Below the pieces are notes generated by a model. The model searched no databases, was not told where the DNA came from, and saw only the letters and a list, made by a program, of their open reading frames with translations. Positions 32,507 to 41,730 of a stretch of DNA of 64,000 bases are shown here, in pieces; within the stretch, counting starts at the first letter, position 1; every line of letters begins with the position of its first letter. The position numbers and the translations under genes were made by a program. The DNA is from Flavobacterium collinsii (GTDB lineage Bacteria; Bacteroidota; Bacteroidia; Flavobacteriales; Flavobacteriaceae): the NCBI RefSeq assembly GCF_902804485.1, contig NZ_CADCST010000058.1:1-64000 (forward strand). The letters are read 5' to 3'.

Positions 32507-33844
32507 TTATTTTTCCTCTTCTAAGTTGTAAGCATAGAGATAGCCATCGGCGCTTCCAAAATACACCGTTTTGTTACTGATAAATGGAGAAGAAACAATA
32601 GCTCCCAGTTTATAAAAATCATCCATTACCTTTTTGCAATTGTCATACAGCGAAAGATCTGCATTACGGCCGGTGTAGGAAAAATCTAAAAGGTCGTTTT
32701 TTAATGTAGAAGTGGCCAATTGTTTGCGATTTTCGGTGCTTACGACTTTAGATTTTCCCCCGTTAGAAAGTAAATCCAGACTGAAGAAATTTCCGGTAAA
32801 ATCGCCAAAATAAACGGTATTACCTGATATGCCAGGCGATCCATAAACATAGCCATTAGTTTTATAGCGGTATTTTTCGGCACCCGTTTTGGCGTCCAGA
32901 GCCAATAAAGCATAAGTATCTGAAGTTCCTACATACACGGTGTTGTTCTGGATAACAGCCGTGCTTAAAAACCAGGAATTTTCGGCATCGTATTTCCAGA
33001 GTAATTTTCCAGTTTCGGCATCTAAAGCGAAGAAGTAAGGCTCTCTGGCTCCAAAATAAACCTTCCCGTCGGCAACAGCAACAGCGGATTGGATTCCTTT
33101 AAAACCCGGTTTTGTTCCGGTTGTAAAACGCCAGACTTCCTTACCGGTTTCGATATTTAGCGCATACAATACAGCATCCCAGCCACCAATATAAATTTTA
33201 TCCTTATCGATTACCGGAGTTCCGTGTACAGGTTCATTGGTTTTGAACTTCCATTTTAAATCTCCGGTTTTAGCATCCAGTGAGTAAATGTTTCCGTCGC
33301 TGCTCCCAAACAGGACAACTGCCTTTTTTCCTTTTTCATAAACTACCGGAGATGATATATAAAAACTCCAGAGATCGTCCATATACTGTGTTGCAGGTTG
33401 CATCCCGAACCTGCCGTTTTCTCCCAGCCAGTGTTCACCGCCAGTTTTAAATTTCCAGATTAACTTGCCGTTTTGGGTATTTACGGCATAATAATTTCCG
33501 TCAAAACTTCCAAAGAAAACCGAGTTTCCATAAATGCCGGGAGTACTATGAATAGCTCCATTGGTTTTAAATTTCCATTTTGTTTTTCCTGATTTTTCTT
33601 CAATAGCATAGAGAAAACCGTCTTCGCTGCCTATATAAACAGTGCCGTCTTTTGCAATTGGAGAGGAGAAAATTTTACCATCAGTTTTGAATTTCCACTT
33701 TAGATCAGAAGTAGGTTGATAGCCTTGTCCGTCAAAAACACGATCGGTAAAAGCATTATTTATTTTGGTGTTTTTTTGGCCGAAGGCCGAAGGAATAAAA
33801 GTTAAGTTTAATAAAAGTAAGGGCAAAATCAGGTGTTTTTTCAT
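32507..33844 (-). CDS. Secreted PQQ-binding-like beta-propeller protein (BamB-like)
   Basis: A 445-residue exported propeller. The signal peptide ends near FIPSAFGQ. At least seven blades follow with the repeated pattern LKWKFKTDGKIFSSP / TVYIGSEDGFLYAI, the PQQ-like WxFxTxG-YxGSxDGxxYAL motif. The fold matches BamB-like and PQQ-domain proteins, but it carries no obvious lipobox and no dehydrogenase motifs, so neither a Bam role nor enzyme activity is shown. Probably periplasmic or cell-surface scaffold. It is monocistronic. Confidence 0.82.
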   Translation of the reverse strand: MKKHLILPLLLLNLTFIPSAFGQKNTKINNAFTDRVFDGQGYQPTSDLKWKFKTDGKIFSSPIAKDGTVYIGSEDGFLYAIEEKSGKTKWKFKTNGAIHSTPGIYGNSVFFGSFDGNYYAVNTQNGKLIWKFKTGGEHWLGENGRFGMQPATQYMDDLWSFYISSPVVYEKGKKAVVLFGSSDGNIYSLDAKTGDLKWKFKTNEPVHGTPVIDKDKIYIGGWDAVLYALNIETGKEVWRFTTGTKPGFKGIQSAVAVADGKVYFGAREPYFFALDAETGKLLWKYDAENSWFLSTAVIQNNTVYVGTSDTYALLALDAKTGAEKYRYKTNGYVYGSPGISGNTVYFGDFTGNFFSLDLLSNGGKSKVVSTENRKQLATSTLKNDLLDFSYTGRNADLSLYDNCKKVMDDFYKLGAIVSSPFISNKTVYFGSADGYLYAYNLEEEK

Positions 33845-33950
33845 AGTAGTTTTTTTCTCATAAATATAATGTATTTTTTAAATTACTGTTCTTCAGATTT
33901 ATAAAATGCGGCAAGGAATATTTTTTTTAAACTTATTAATTCTGAATAGT

Positions 33951-33958
33951 TACATTTG
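33951..33958 (+). promoter_or_regulatory. -7 box (TACATTTG) of kdsB
   Basis: Full match to TAnnTTTG 28 nt upstream of the kdsB ATG. The -33 region lacks a clear TTG. Confidence 0.45.
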
Positions 33959-33985
33959 TTTAGAAGTTTATAAAATAAAAATAAA

Positions 33986-34720
33986 ATGAAGATAATAGCT
34001 GTAATTCCGGCGCGATATGCATCAACACGTTTTCCTGCTAAACTCATGCAGGATCTTGGAGGAAAATCGGTGATTTTAAGAACGTATGAAGCAACCGTTG
34101 CTACAAAATTGTTTGATGATGTATTTGTAGTAACAGACTCCGATTTAATTTATAATGAAATTGTAAATCAGGGCGGGAAAGCTATTATGAGTATCAAAGA
34201 ACACGAATCCGGCAGTGATCGAATTGCAGAAGCTGTTGCGGGTCTTGATGTGGATATTGTTGTAAATGTACAGGGTGATGAGCCTTTTACCGAAGCCGGG
34301 CCTTTAGAACAGGTTTTATCTGTGTTTAAAGACGACAGAGAACGCAAAATAGATCTGGCATCTTTAATGCGTGAGATTACCGATGAAACGGAAATTAATA
34401 ATCCGAATAATGTGAAAGTGGTAGTCGATCAGTCGCAGTTTGCATTGTATTTTTCACGATCAGTAATTCCATACCCGAGGGATAAAGATGTTGGGGTTCG
34501 TTATTTTCAGCATATCGGAATTTATGCGTTTAGAAAACAGGCTTTATTGGATTTTTACAGCTTGCCAATGAAATCTTTAGAAGCTTCTGAGAAACTAGAG
34601 CAACTACGCTATTTAGAGTTCGGAAAACGTATTAAAATGGTAGAAACGACACATGTCGGAATCGGAATTGATACTGCCGAGGATTTGGAGAAGGCAAGAG
34701 CTATTTTAAAGGATATTTGA
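33986..34720 (+). CDS. kdsB: 3-deoxy-manno-octulosonate cytidylyltransferase
   Basis: A 244-residue enzyme that activates Kdo as CMP-Kdo for lipopolysaccharide inner-core synthesis. [18 protein letters not shown] is the nucleotide-binding signature, [13 protein letters not shown] the second motif, [10 protein letters not shown] the metal-binding loop, and [14 protein letters not shown] the C-terminal motif. Length matches the family. The frame ends just before a long heptanucleotide microsatellite. Confidence 0.96.
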   Translation: MKIIAVIPARYASTRFPAKLMQDLGGKSVILRTYEATVATKLFDDVFVVTDSDLIYNEIVNQGGKAIMSIKEHESGSDRIAEAVAGLDVDIVVNVQGDEPFTEAGPLEQVLSVFKDDRERKIDLASLMREITDETEINNPNNVKVVVDQSQFALYFSRSVIPYPRDKDVGVRYFQHIGIYAFRKQALLDFYSLPMKSLEASEKLEQLRYLEFGKRIKMVETTHVGIGIDTAEDLEKARAILKDI

Positions 34721-34744
34721 TTGAAGCAGGTTAATCGGGTAGCT

Positions 34745-34877
34745 TGTAAAATGTAAAATGTAAAATGTAAAATGTAAAATGTAAAATGTAAAATGTAAAA
34801 TGTAAAATGTAAAATGTAAAATGTAAAATGTAAAATGTAAAATGTGAGATGTGAGATGTGAAACCCGAAACCTGAAA
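34745..34877. repeat. Heptanucleotide microsatellite (TGTAAAA)n
   Basis: Fourteen perfect TGTAAAA units (34745-34842) continue in register into variants TGTGAGA, TGTGAGA, TGTGAAA, CCCGAAA and CCTGAAA, nineteen heptads in all. It is non-coding, just after kdsB. The same heptads occur in reverse orientation at 53560-53592. Confidence 0.95.
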
Positions 34878-34883
34878 CTAAAT

Positions 34884-34925
34884 AAAAACTCCCCAAAAGA
34901 ACAAAGTTTCATTTGGGGAGTTTTT
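34884..34925. terminator. Bidirectional terminator between kdsB and the E1 gene
   Basis: Arms AAAAACTCCCCAAA (34884-34897) and TTTGGGGAGTTTTT (34912-34925), with T-runs on both strands, between convergent genes. Confidence 0.85.
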
Positions 34926-34943
34926 TTATAGTAAACTAAAATC

Positions 34944-37355
34944 TTAGTATAAACTTGGATATTTAGAAGGGTTAACTTCGTGCATCATCGTGTAGACTTT
35001 CTCAAAGATATCTTCGGCAGAAGGTTTTGAGAAATAGTCACCATCAGTTCCATAAGCTGGTCTGTGTGCTTTTGCAGCAAGAGTTTGTGGTTTACTGTCC
35101 AAATGGTGGTAAGCATCCTGTTCTTCCAGAATTTGTTGTAAAATAAACGCTGAAGCTCCACCAGGAACATCTTCGTCAATAACTAACAAACGATTGGTTT
35201 TAGCGATACTTTTTACAATGTCTTTATTGATGTCAAACGGAAGAAGAGACTGAATATCGATTACCTCACAATCAATTCCTAAATCTAATAATTCAACCGC
35301 AGCCTGTTCTACCAGTCTTAAAGTCGACCCGTAAGAAACAAGTGTTATATCCGAACCTTCTTTTAAAGTTTCAACTACACCAATCGGTGTTTTGAATTCT
35401 CCAAAGTTTAGTGGTGTTTTTTCTTTTAAACGGTAACCGTTCAAACATTCGATTACTAAAGCCGGTTCATCACACTCTAAAAGGGCGTTGTAGAATCCTG
35501 CAGCCTGAGTCATGTTTCTTGGTACTAAAACGTGAATACCACGAATAGCGTTGATAATCATTCCCATTGGTGAACCTGAATGCCAGATACCTTCTAAACG
35601 GTGTCCGCGGGTTCTGATGATTAACGGCGCTTTTTGTTTTCCTACCGTTCTGTATTGTAATGTCGCCAAATCATCACTCATGATTTGGATGGCATATAGT
35701 AAATAATCTAAATATTGAATTTCAGCAATCGGGCGTAAACCTCTCAACGCCATTCCGATTCCCTGACCGATAATGGTCGCTTCACGGATTCCGATATCGG
35801 CAACACGAAGTTCTCCGTATTTTTCCTGCATACCTTCAAGCCCCTGATTTACATCGCCAATGTTTCCAACATCCTCACCAAAAATTAAAGTTTCCGGATA
35901 TTTAGTAAACAAAGCATCGAAATTATCACGAAGGATCATTCTTCCGTCCAAATCTGCTTTCGCATTTTCGTCGTATTCCGGAAGTACTTTTTTAACAGAA
36001 GATACATTTAGCTCAGAATCAGAGTACAAGTGGCTGCTGAATCGTGGCTGCGTAATTTCAATATAATTGGTAATCCAGTTTGATAATAAAACTTTGCTGT
36101 TTGGAACTTCAATAAAACGCAATATTTTTCTTGCGATGGTAAGCATTTCCTTTTTTAAAGGTGATTTGATAGCGCTTAATTCCGAAATGTATTTTTGTAT
36201 TCTTTCTTTATGGTTGATGCTTGCTTCAGCAATTTGACCTAATAAAGCCAAAAGGTTTTTCTGATCTTCGATAATTGGATTGATGAAAGAATTCCAGGCC
36301 TCTTTTTTAGCTTCCAGGACTTCTTTTTTCAAATCAAAATCAATTTCAGCCAATTCTTCAGGTGACGCAATATTGATGGCAATCATCCATAAGCGCATCT
36401 GACGAATACAGTCAAAATCTTTTTCCCAAGCCAGTCTTTCTGCGTTTTTGTAACGCTCGTGTGAACCTGAAGTAGAATGTCCTTGTGGTTGCGTTAATTC
36501 GTTTACGTGAATTAAAACGGGAATATGTTCTTCACGTGCAATAGCACCGGCTCTTTCGTAAGTCGAAACCAGTTCGGCATAATCCCAGCCTTTAACTCTG
36601 AAAATTTCGTAACCTTTAGCATCTTCATCGCGTTGGTATCCTTTTAAAATCTCAGAGATATTTTCTTTCGTAGTCTGATGTCTGGCGTGAACCGAAATTC
36701 CGTATTCATCATCCCAAACGCTCATTACCATCGGAACCTGCAGTACACCTGCAGCGTTTATAGTTTCAAAAAACAAGCCTTCAGAAGTACTTGCGTTTCC
36801 TATAGTTCCCCAGGCAACTTCATTTCCGTCTACTGTAAATTTGTCTTTAACAGTAATTCCGTCAACATTTCTGTAGATTTTTGAAGCCTGTGCCAATCCC
36901 AATAATCTTGGCATTTGTCCGGCAGTAGGAGATATATCGGCACTTGAATTTTTCTGTTTTGTTAAATCTTTCCAGGAACCGTCTTCATTTAAACTATGAG
37001 TTACGAAGTGGCCGCCCATTTGTCTTCCGGCAGACATTGGATCAAAATCTAAATCGGTATGGCCATACAAACCTGCGAAAAACTGCTTTGGAGTCAATTC
37101 GCCAATGGCCATCATAAAAGTCTGATCGCGGTAGTATCCGGAACGAAAATCTCCGTTTTTGAAGGCTTTTGCCATTGCAAGTTGTGGGACTTCTTTACCG
37201 TCTCCAAATATTCCAAATTTAGCTTTCCCTGTCAATACCTCTTTACGTCCTAAAAGACTACATTCGCGGCTGGTAACCGCAATTTTGTAATCGTTCATTA
37301 CTTCAGTCTTGAAATCTTCGAAAGTAAGTGTAGTATTATTTTTTTCTTTAATCAT
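34944..37355 (-). CDS. 2-oxoacid dehydrogenase E1 component, fused alpha and beta subunits
   Basis: An 803-residue thiamine-diphosphate enzyme carrying both E1 halves. The alpha half (about 10-400) has GYYRDQTFMMAIGELTPKQF, the segment WGTIGNASTSEGLFFETINA and VWDDEYGISVHARHQTTKEN. The beta half (about 470-803) has LIFGEDVGNIGDVNQGLEGM, RVADIGIREATIIGQGIGMA and the transketolase C-terminal domain. It should decarboxylate branched-chain 2-oxoacids or a related substrate for an E2 acyltransferase encoded elsewhere. The usual metal motif GDG...N reads GNA...D here, as in Bacteroidota relatives I recall. It is monocistronic. Confidence 0.9.
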   Translation of the reverse strand: MIKEKNNTTLTFEDFKTEVMNDYKIAVTSRECSLLGRKEVLTGKAKFGIFGDGKEVPQLAMAKAFKNGDFRSGYYRDQTFMMAIGELTPKQFFAGLYGHTDLDFDPMSAGRQMGGHFVTHSLNEDGSWKDLTKQKNSSADISPTAGQMPRLLGLAQASKIYRNVDGITVKDKFTVDGNEVAWGTIGNASTSEGLFFETINAAGVLQVPMVMSVWDDEYGISVHARHQTTKENISEILKGYQRDEDAKGYEIFRVKGWDYAELVSTYERAGAIAREEHIPVLIHVNELTQPQGHSTSGSHERYKNAERLAWEKDFDCIRQMRLWMIAINIASPEELAEIDFDLKKEVLEAKKEAWNSFINPIIEDQKNLLALLGQIAEASINHKERIQKYISELSAIKSPLKKEMLTIARKILRFIEVPNSKVLLSNWITNYIEITQPRFSSHLYSDSELNVSSVKKVLPEYDENAKADLDGRMILRDNFDALFTKYPETLIFGEDVGNIGDVNQGLEGMQEKYGELRVADIGIREATIIGQGIGMALRGLRPIAEIQYLDYLLYAIQIMSDDLATLQYRTVGKQKAPLIIRTRGHRLEGIWHSGSPMGMIINAIRGIHVLVPRNMTQAAGFYNALLECDEPALVIECLNGYRLKEKTPLNFGEFKTPIGVVETLKEGSDITLVSYGSTLRLVEQAAVELLDLGIDCEVIDIQSLLPFDINKDIVKSIAKTNRLLVIDEDVPGGASAFILQQILEEQDAYHHLDSKPQTLAAKAHRPAYGTDGDYFSKPSAEDIFEKVYTMMHEVNPSKYPSLY

Positions 37356-37381
37356 AATCTCAAATGGGTCATGTTACGCAA

Positions 37382-37389
37382 CAAAAATA
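37382..37389 (-). promoter_or_regulatory. -7 box (TATTTTTG) of the E1 gene
   Basis: The minus-strand TATTTTTG is 27 nt upstream of the E1 ATG. No TTG is visible at -33. Confidence 0.42.
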
Positions 37390-37543
37390 ATTAAAAAGTA
37401 TTAATAATCATAATTCATTAAAGTAAATATAATTTAATTATCTGTAATTAAATTGCTAAAAGCGGGTGTCTTTTTTGTGTTATGCTTGGTGTTTTTGCTT
37501 TTTTTATATGAATAATGCATGTTTTTACAAGTAATTCATTCGA

Positions 37544-40375
37544 TTAAAGCCATTTTCTAGTGAAAAGATTAAGTAATGTTTTTGGTGAAAATGTGACGAT
37601 AAATCGTATTTTTTCACTGTATTTATTTTGTGAAATCTCCCATCCGTTATTAGAATAAACCGGAAAGTACAATTCAAAATAATCCGGAACTAAATTTAAC
37701 CGGATACCACTATCATATCTAAAATTTTCGCTTTGATGCTTGCTTCTCATTAAACCTACATCTCCATAAACCTCAATCCAGTTCCAGATAGCATAGCTCG
37801 CATTTAAGGTAGCCATCCATTGATTGGCATATCTTGGTGCTATTTTAGATTTAAAACCACCTTCGGCTATTATATATTGCTGACTGAAAATTCCAGTACT
37901 TTCTGATCTGCCGAAAAAATTGTAATCAAACATATAATCAGACGGTCGGTCTAAACCAAAACTAAAATAATCAGAGTTTGTTCGATTGTATAAAAAGCTT
38001 CCGGCGTACAATCTTAAATTTAGTTTGCGATTGTTTTCAAAAAGTCTTCTGTATTCAATTTCTGCAGCTACTTTTCCAAATTTTCCTGAGAACTGAACAT
38101 CCGTCATAAAATTAAAATGATTTACCAGTTCCATTTTTGTATTAACGTAACGGGCATTAAAAACAGAATAATTTGGAGTGGAATTGTCTTTGATGTAAGT
38201 ACTTGCTTCACGATTTACAATAACCTGTCTGAACATGATTAGTTGTTTTCGGTTATCTCTGAAATTTTCTTCACGGATTCTGAATTGTACCATCGGATTC
38301 AGTCTCAAATAGGCGGCATCAGGAGCGTAGTGGTAATAATTTTGGCTTATGGAATAGCGTACATTGTATAAAGTGCTGTTTCGGTAGTACTGATTCCAGG
38401 AAAATGAGGAAGAACCTGAAAAAGTTTTCGCATTAATGGAATAAGCCGGATCGATATCAAACGTAAAAGGTTTGTCTAAAATTGTTTTGTTGTGAAGACG
38501 CATACCGGGAGTCAGACCGTCGTAATAGTTATAATTTAGAGTTGGTATGTATAAAATTTGATTGTAATAAGGATCTTCGAGATCTTTGGCAAAATTAAAT
38601 TTGATAGGACGATTAGTAATAACCAAACTTTTTATGGATCTCCAATTGTTTCTTTGGTTGTATTCCGGAACCTCATTGTCATAGTTGATGACAATTTTGT
38701 CGGCATTTTTTCTTTCAAAAATATAGGTTGAATCGGCTGTTTTAGGTTCAACCCATTCTTTAAAAACAACTTCATTTTTATTAATTCCATATATAGGTAT
38801 CGGAGCATAGATACCGGTTCTGTTTTTAATTCGAAAGGCCACGGTGTCTTTCGTTCTCGAAACATGGGTGAACTTATAATCGATGATGTCACGTGAACCT
38901 ATAATCGTATTGAAAAACCAGTCAATTTTTTTGGGACTTTTTTTGGTTAGTATTTTTTCTAAATCGTATCGGTTTGTCTGTTCCGTTTTGTTTAAATCGT
39001 AGAATTCCTGCACACTTTCGGGAACAATATTGTGATTTAAATAATCATCTAAATAACTAAGACTTAAGCCTGCACGATATTTACTCGCGATTTGTTCGTT
39101 AAATTTTATTAAAGTGTTTTTTGGATCTCCTAACGGCTGATCCAGATTTTTACGGGCCATAAGCATATAGTAATAACTGTATTGCTCGTTGAAAGTAAGG
39201 CTTGTGATGTTAAAACCAGAAAAGAGTTTCATGTCAGAAAGCCTTCCCAGCATTTTCTGATCCAGATGGTTTTCTTCGATGTACTTCATCATCGCATAAA
39301 TTTGAATACCGTCATAAACCCAGTTGTCTTTTCTGGGGTCCAGACGCAGACTGTTTTTAAGATAGTTATTCAGATAAGTTTTCAGGAATGTGATTTCAAA
39401 AACAAATTCGTCTGAAAACGGACTAATGAACGAAGGCAGCTGGTTCAATCCGTAGAATGGATTTCGATCGTAATCTACCTGAGAAACAGTGATTCTTTGA
39501 TGTGGATATTTTCCAATAAAAGAGTTAGCAAAAGTAACTACTTTATTGATGATAATGGCACTTTGAATATCGGTCAGTCTCTTGTTTGTAAGATTTGTAA
39601 GTACCTGAAGCGAGCCATTTTCGTAGTTTTTGAAACTATTTTGCTTTTCGATAAACAAAGTGAAATCATTTCTATTTTTCCCTGTAAGCACATAAGTTTT
39701 AAAAGATGAGCTTGCATTGCCTTCTGAAATCTGATTCAAATCAGAAGTTACATAGTACTGTTGTGGTACTTTTATTTCAATTTCGTAATCTGTACCAGCA
39801 TTGGCAATATCATCTAAATTGAAATTGTTGTATTTCATAAAACGATGATTTTCAAAACGAGCCGGGCTTAAAAACCAGTCTTTTAAATTCATACCACCAT
39901 TTTGATCAAAACCATAACGGGTGAATTTATCACTCGGTATTTTGGCGATATAAATTAAATGCAAATCGATTTTTTCTCCTGGACGCAATTTACGATTTAG
40001 TTTTACTACAATATAATCCGGATTTTTCGCTGTTCGTTCCCATTCAAGTACAGCGTTGTCTGAATCGGTTAAACTTAAAACAGTTGTACTTCCTCTTTCT
40101 GTAGTTTTTGCTAAATGAAAACCTCTGTAAAATTCGTCGGAAAATCGTCGGGCTAATGGCGTATTTTTATCGGAAAAAGCATTGTTCCAATCGTTAAGGA
40201 CAATTGAAATCAAAGAATCATTTGAAGTGTTGTAATAGGTGATGTCTTGTTTTATGTTCAGGGTTTTGAGCTCAAGATTAACGGCGACCTCCATCTTAGA
40301 CTGATGTTGTGCGTATTGTTTTATCGAGCCGAATAAAACGAAAATATAGAATATGATTTTATAAAATGATTTCAA
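37544..40375 (-). CDS. M1-aminopeptidase-like protein without zinc site, fused to an outer-membrane barrel
   Basis: A 943-residue exported protein. Signal peptide to about 22. The region about 25-225 resembles the M1 N-terminal beta-saddle (LNDWNNAFSDKNTPLARRF, NGGMNLKDWFLSPA). About 230-490 resembles the M1 catalytic domain, but the zinc site is gone. Where HExxH is expected it reads FEITF (in DEFVFEITFLKTYLNNYL), and the later glutamate motif reads WVYDG. From about 610 to the end, repeated aromatic-rich strands (YNVRYSISQNYYHY, VAAEIEYRRLFE, IRFIVTFSPKTLL) suggest a C-terminal beta-barrel. It is probably an outer-membrane protein with a non-catalytic peptidase-fold ectodomain (inference). 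Bacteroidota relatives are often labelled metalloprotease. Confidence 0.72.
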   Translation of the reverse strand: MKSFYKIIFYIFVLFGSIKQYAQHQSKMEVAVNLELKTLNIKQDITYYNTSNDSLISIVLNDWNNAFSDKNTPLARRFSDEFYRGFHLAKTTERGSTTVLSLTDSDNAVLEWERTAKNPDYIVVKLNRKLRPGEKIDLHLIYIAKIPSDKFTRYGFDQNGGMNLKDWFLSPARFENHRFMKYNNFNLDDIANAGTDYEIEIKVPQQYYVTSDLNQISEGNASSSFKTYVLTGKNRNDFTLFIEKQNSFKNYENGSLQVLTNLTNKRLTDIQSAIIINKVVTFANSFIGKYPHQRITVSQVDYDRNPFYGLNQLPSFISPFSDEFVFEITFLKTYLNNYLKNSLRLDPRKDNWVYDGIQIYAMMKYIEENHLDQKMLGRLSDMKLFSGFNITSLTFNEQYSYYYMLMARKNLDQPLGDPKNTLIKFNEQIASKYRAGLSLSYLDDYLNHNIVPESVQEFYDLNKTEQTNRYDLEKILTKKSPKKIDWFFNTIIGSRDIIDYKFTHVSRTKDTVAFRIKNRTGIYAPIPIYGINKNEVVFKEWVEPKTADSTYIFERKNADKIVINYDNEVPEYNQRNNWRSIKSLVITNRPIKFNFAKDLEDPYYNQILYIPTLNYNYYDGLTPGMRLHNKTILDKPFTFDIDPAYSINAKTFSGSSSFSWNQYYRNSTLYNVRYSISQNYYHYAPDAAYLRLNPMVQFRIREENFRDNRKQLIMFRQVIVNREASTYIKDNSTPNYSVFNARYVNTKMELVNHFNFMTDVQFSGKFGKVAAEIEYRRLFENNRKLNLRLYAGSFLYNRTNSDYFSFGLDRPSDYMFDYNFFGRSESTGIFSQQYIIAEGGFKSKIAPRYANQWMATLNASYAIWNWIEVYGDVGLMRSKHQSENFRYDSGIRLNLVPDYFELYFPVYSNNGWEISQNKYSEKIRFIVTFSPKTLLNLFTRKWL

Positions 40376-40453
40376 GGATAGAGTAAATAATTTAAATTGT
40401 AAATAAACTCAAGCGTAAATAATGATTTTGGTTTTTTGTAAAAATAGTATAAA

Positions 40454-40478
40454 AAAAGCTGTTTAAAAAACAGCTTTT
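40454..40478 (-). terminator. Terminator after the LOG-family gene
   Basis: AAAAGCTGTTT (40454-40464) and AAACAGCTTTT (40468-40478) form an 11-bp stem with a 3-nt loop. On the minus strand a T7 run follows. Confidence 0.75.
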
Positions 40479-40594
40479 AATTTTTGTAGTATTTTATTTA
40501 ATGTAATTTTATGGACGATATGAATTTCTCTTGTTTTCTGCCTGTTCAGCAGGAAACTTAAATTTGTATATCACTTCTAAAATTGATGATTGTA

Positions 40595-41323
40595 TTAAAA
40601 ATTTGGACTTAAATCGTATTTTTTGTAGAATTTGTCTAATACATCAACTACTTCATCTTCAGTGTCTACAATCTTGAATAAGTTTAAATCTTCAGGGCTT
40701 ACTGTATGCATTTTTTCAACAAGTACAGTTTTGACCCATTCGATTAATCCTGACCAAAATTCAACTCCAACTAATATAATCGGGAATTTTCCAATTTTCT
40801 TAGTTTGGATCAAAGTGATGGCTTCAAACATTTCGTCAAGAGTTCCAAAACCTCCAGGCATTACTACAAAACCTTGTGAATATTTAACAAACATTACTTT
40901 TCTCACAAAGAAATAATCGAAATTCAGGTTTTTGTCGTGATCAATATAAGGATTGAAATGCTGCTCAAAAGGCAATTCGATATTTAGTCCAACGGAAGTT
41001 CCGCCTCCTAGATGTGCTCCTTTGTTTCCAGCTTCCATGATTCCGGGACCACCTCCTGTGATTACTCCGTAACCTGCTTTACTGATTTTATAAGCTATTT
41101 TCTCTGCTAATAGATAATACTTGTCGTCTGGTTTTGTTCTTGCTGATCCAAAAATAGAGACACATGGGCCAATACGTCCCATACTTTCATATCCGTTTAC
41201 AAATTCAGCCATGATTTTAAAAATCGCCCAGCTGTCGTTGGTCCTGATTTCATTCCACGTTTTTTGTTTTAAACGGTCCTGAATTACTTTATCCTCATCA
41301 TTATCAAAATCTTCTAATCTCAT
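40595..41323 (-). CDS. LOG-family (TIGR00730) Rossmann protein
   Basis: A 242-residue protein of the LONELY GUY/lysine-decarboxylase-like family. GVITGGGPGIMEAGNKGAHL and the signature FVVMPGGFGTLDEMFEAITL (PGGxGTxxE) are present. Characterised members hydrolyse cytokinin-riboside 5'-monophosphate or related nucleotides to a base and ribose 5-phosphate. The bacterial role is not settled. An N-terminal extension (about 1-50) with KQKTWNEIRTNDSWAIFKIM resembles the longer bacterial subfamily. It is monocistronic, with an unusual repeat-rich upstream region. Confidence 0.9.
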   Translation of the reverse strand: MRLEDFDNDEDKVIQDRLKQKTWNEIRTNDSWAIFKIMAEFVNGYESMGRIGPCVSIFGSARTKPDDKYYLLAEKIAYKISKAGYGVITGGGPGIMEAGNKGAHLGGGTSVGLNIELPFEQHFNPYIDHDKNLNFDYFFVRKVMFVKYSQGFVVMPGGFGTLDEMFEAITLIQTKKIGKFPIILVGVEFWSGLIEWVKTVLVEKMHTVSPEDLNLFKIVDTEDEVVDVLDKFYKKYDLSPNF

Positions 41324-41399
41324 TTTAGGTATTTTAATTATTTATATTTTTATTTCTAGCTGTGTCGTTTTAAATGGTCATTCTAAGCATAGTCGAAGG

Positions 41400-41486
41400 A
41401 AGGAGCTCTTTCCCGCTGTCCACTATATCTTTTGTGCCGAACTCCCGTCACAAAAGGATGCCGTTTCCATCGGGGCTAGGGCATCA
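41400..41486 (-). repeat. Dispersed structured repeat, copy B
   Basis: On the minus strand it reads TGCCCTAGCCCCGATGGAAA, then CGGCATCC, a hairpin TTTTGTG...CACAAAA, then GATATAGTGGACAGCGGGA. It shares flanks with copy A (20972-21064) but not the hairpin sequence; the hairpin is complementary in both. Confidence 0.75.
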
Positions 41487-41730
41487 GTTTTCGATTTAAT
41501 CAATGTTTTTTTTTGCCCAAAAAAGCGTTGCCAAAGTTTAAAATTTTGACAAAAAGGCCAGCTAAATTAAGGCTTTTTTTGCGAATTGGAGCAAAAATGA
41601 GGATTTATTAATTTAAATATTGCATCCGAATAAAAGAGGGTAGCGGGTTACTGTTCATTATCAATGCATTAAGGGTGTTTTGCAAAAATGTTTTGTTTTG
41701 TGCCAATCGATTTGAATCTGTACTTGCAAT

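Noticed and set aside
34609-34912. Minus-strand open frames across the heptad repeat encoding repeated HFTFYIL
   Set aside because: The repeated peptide is only the translation of the 7-bp satellite read over 21 bp; there is no start context, no homology, and it overlaps kdsB and its terminator.
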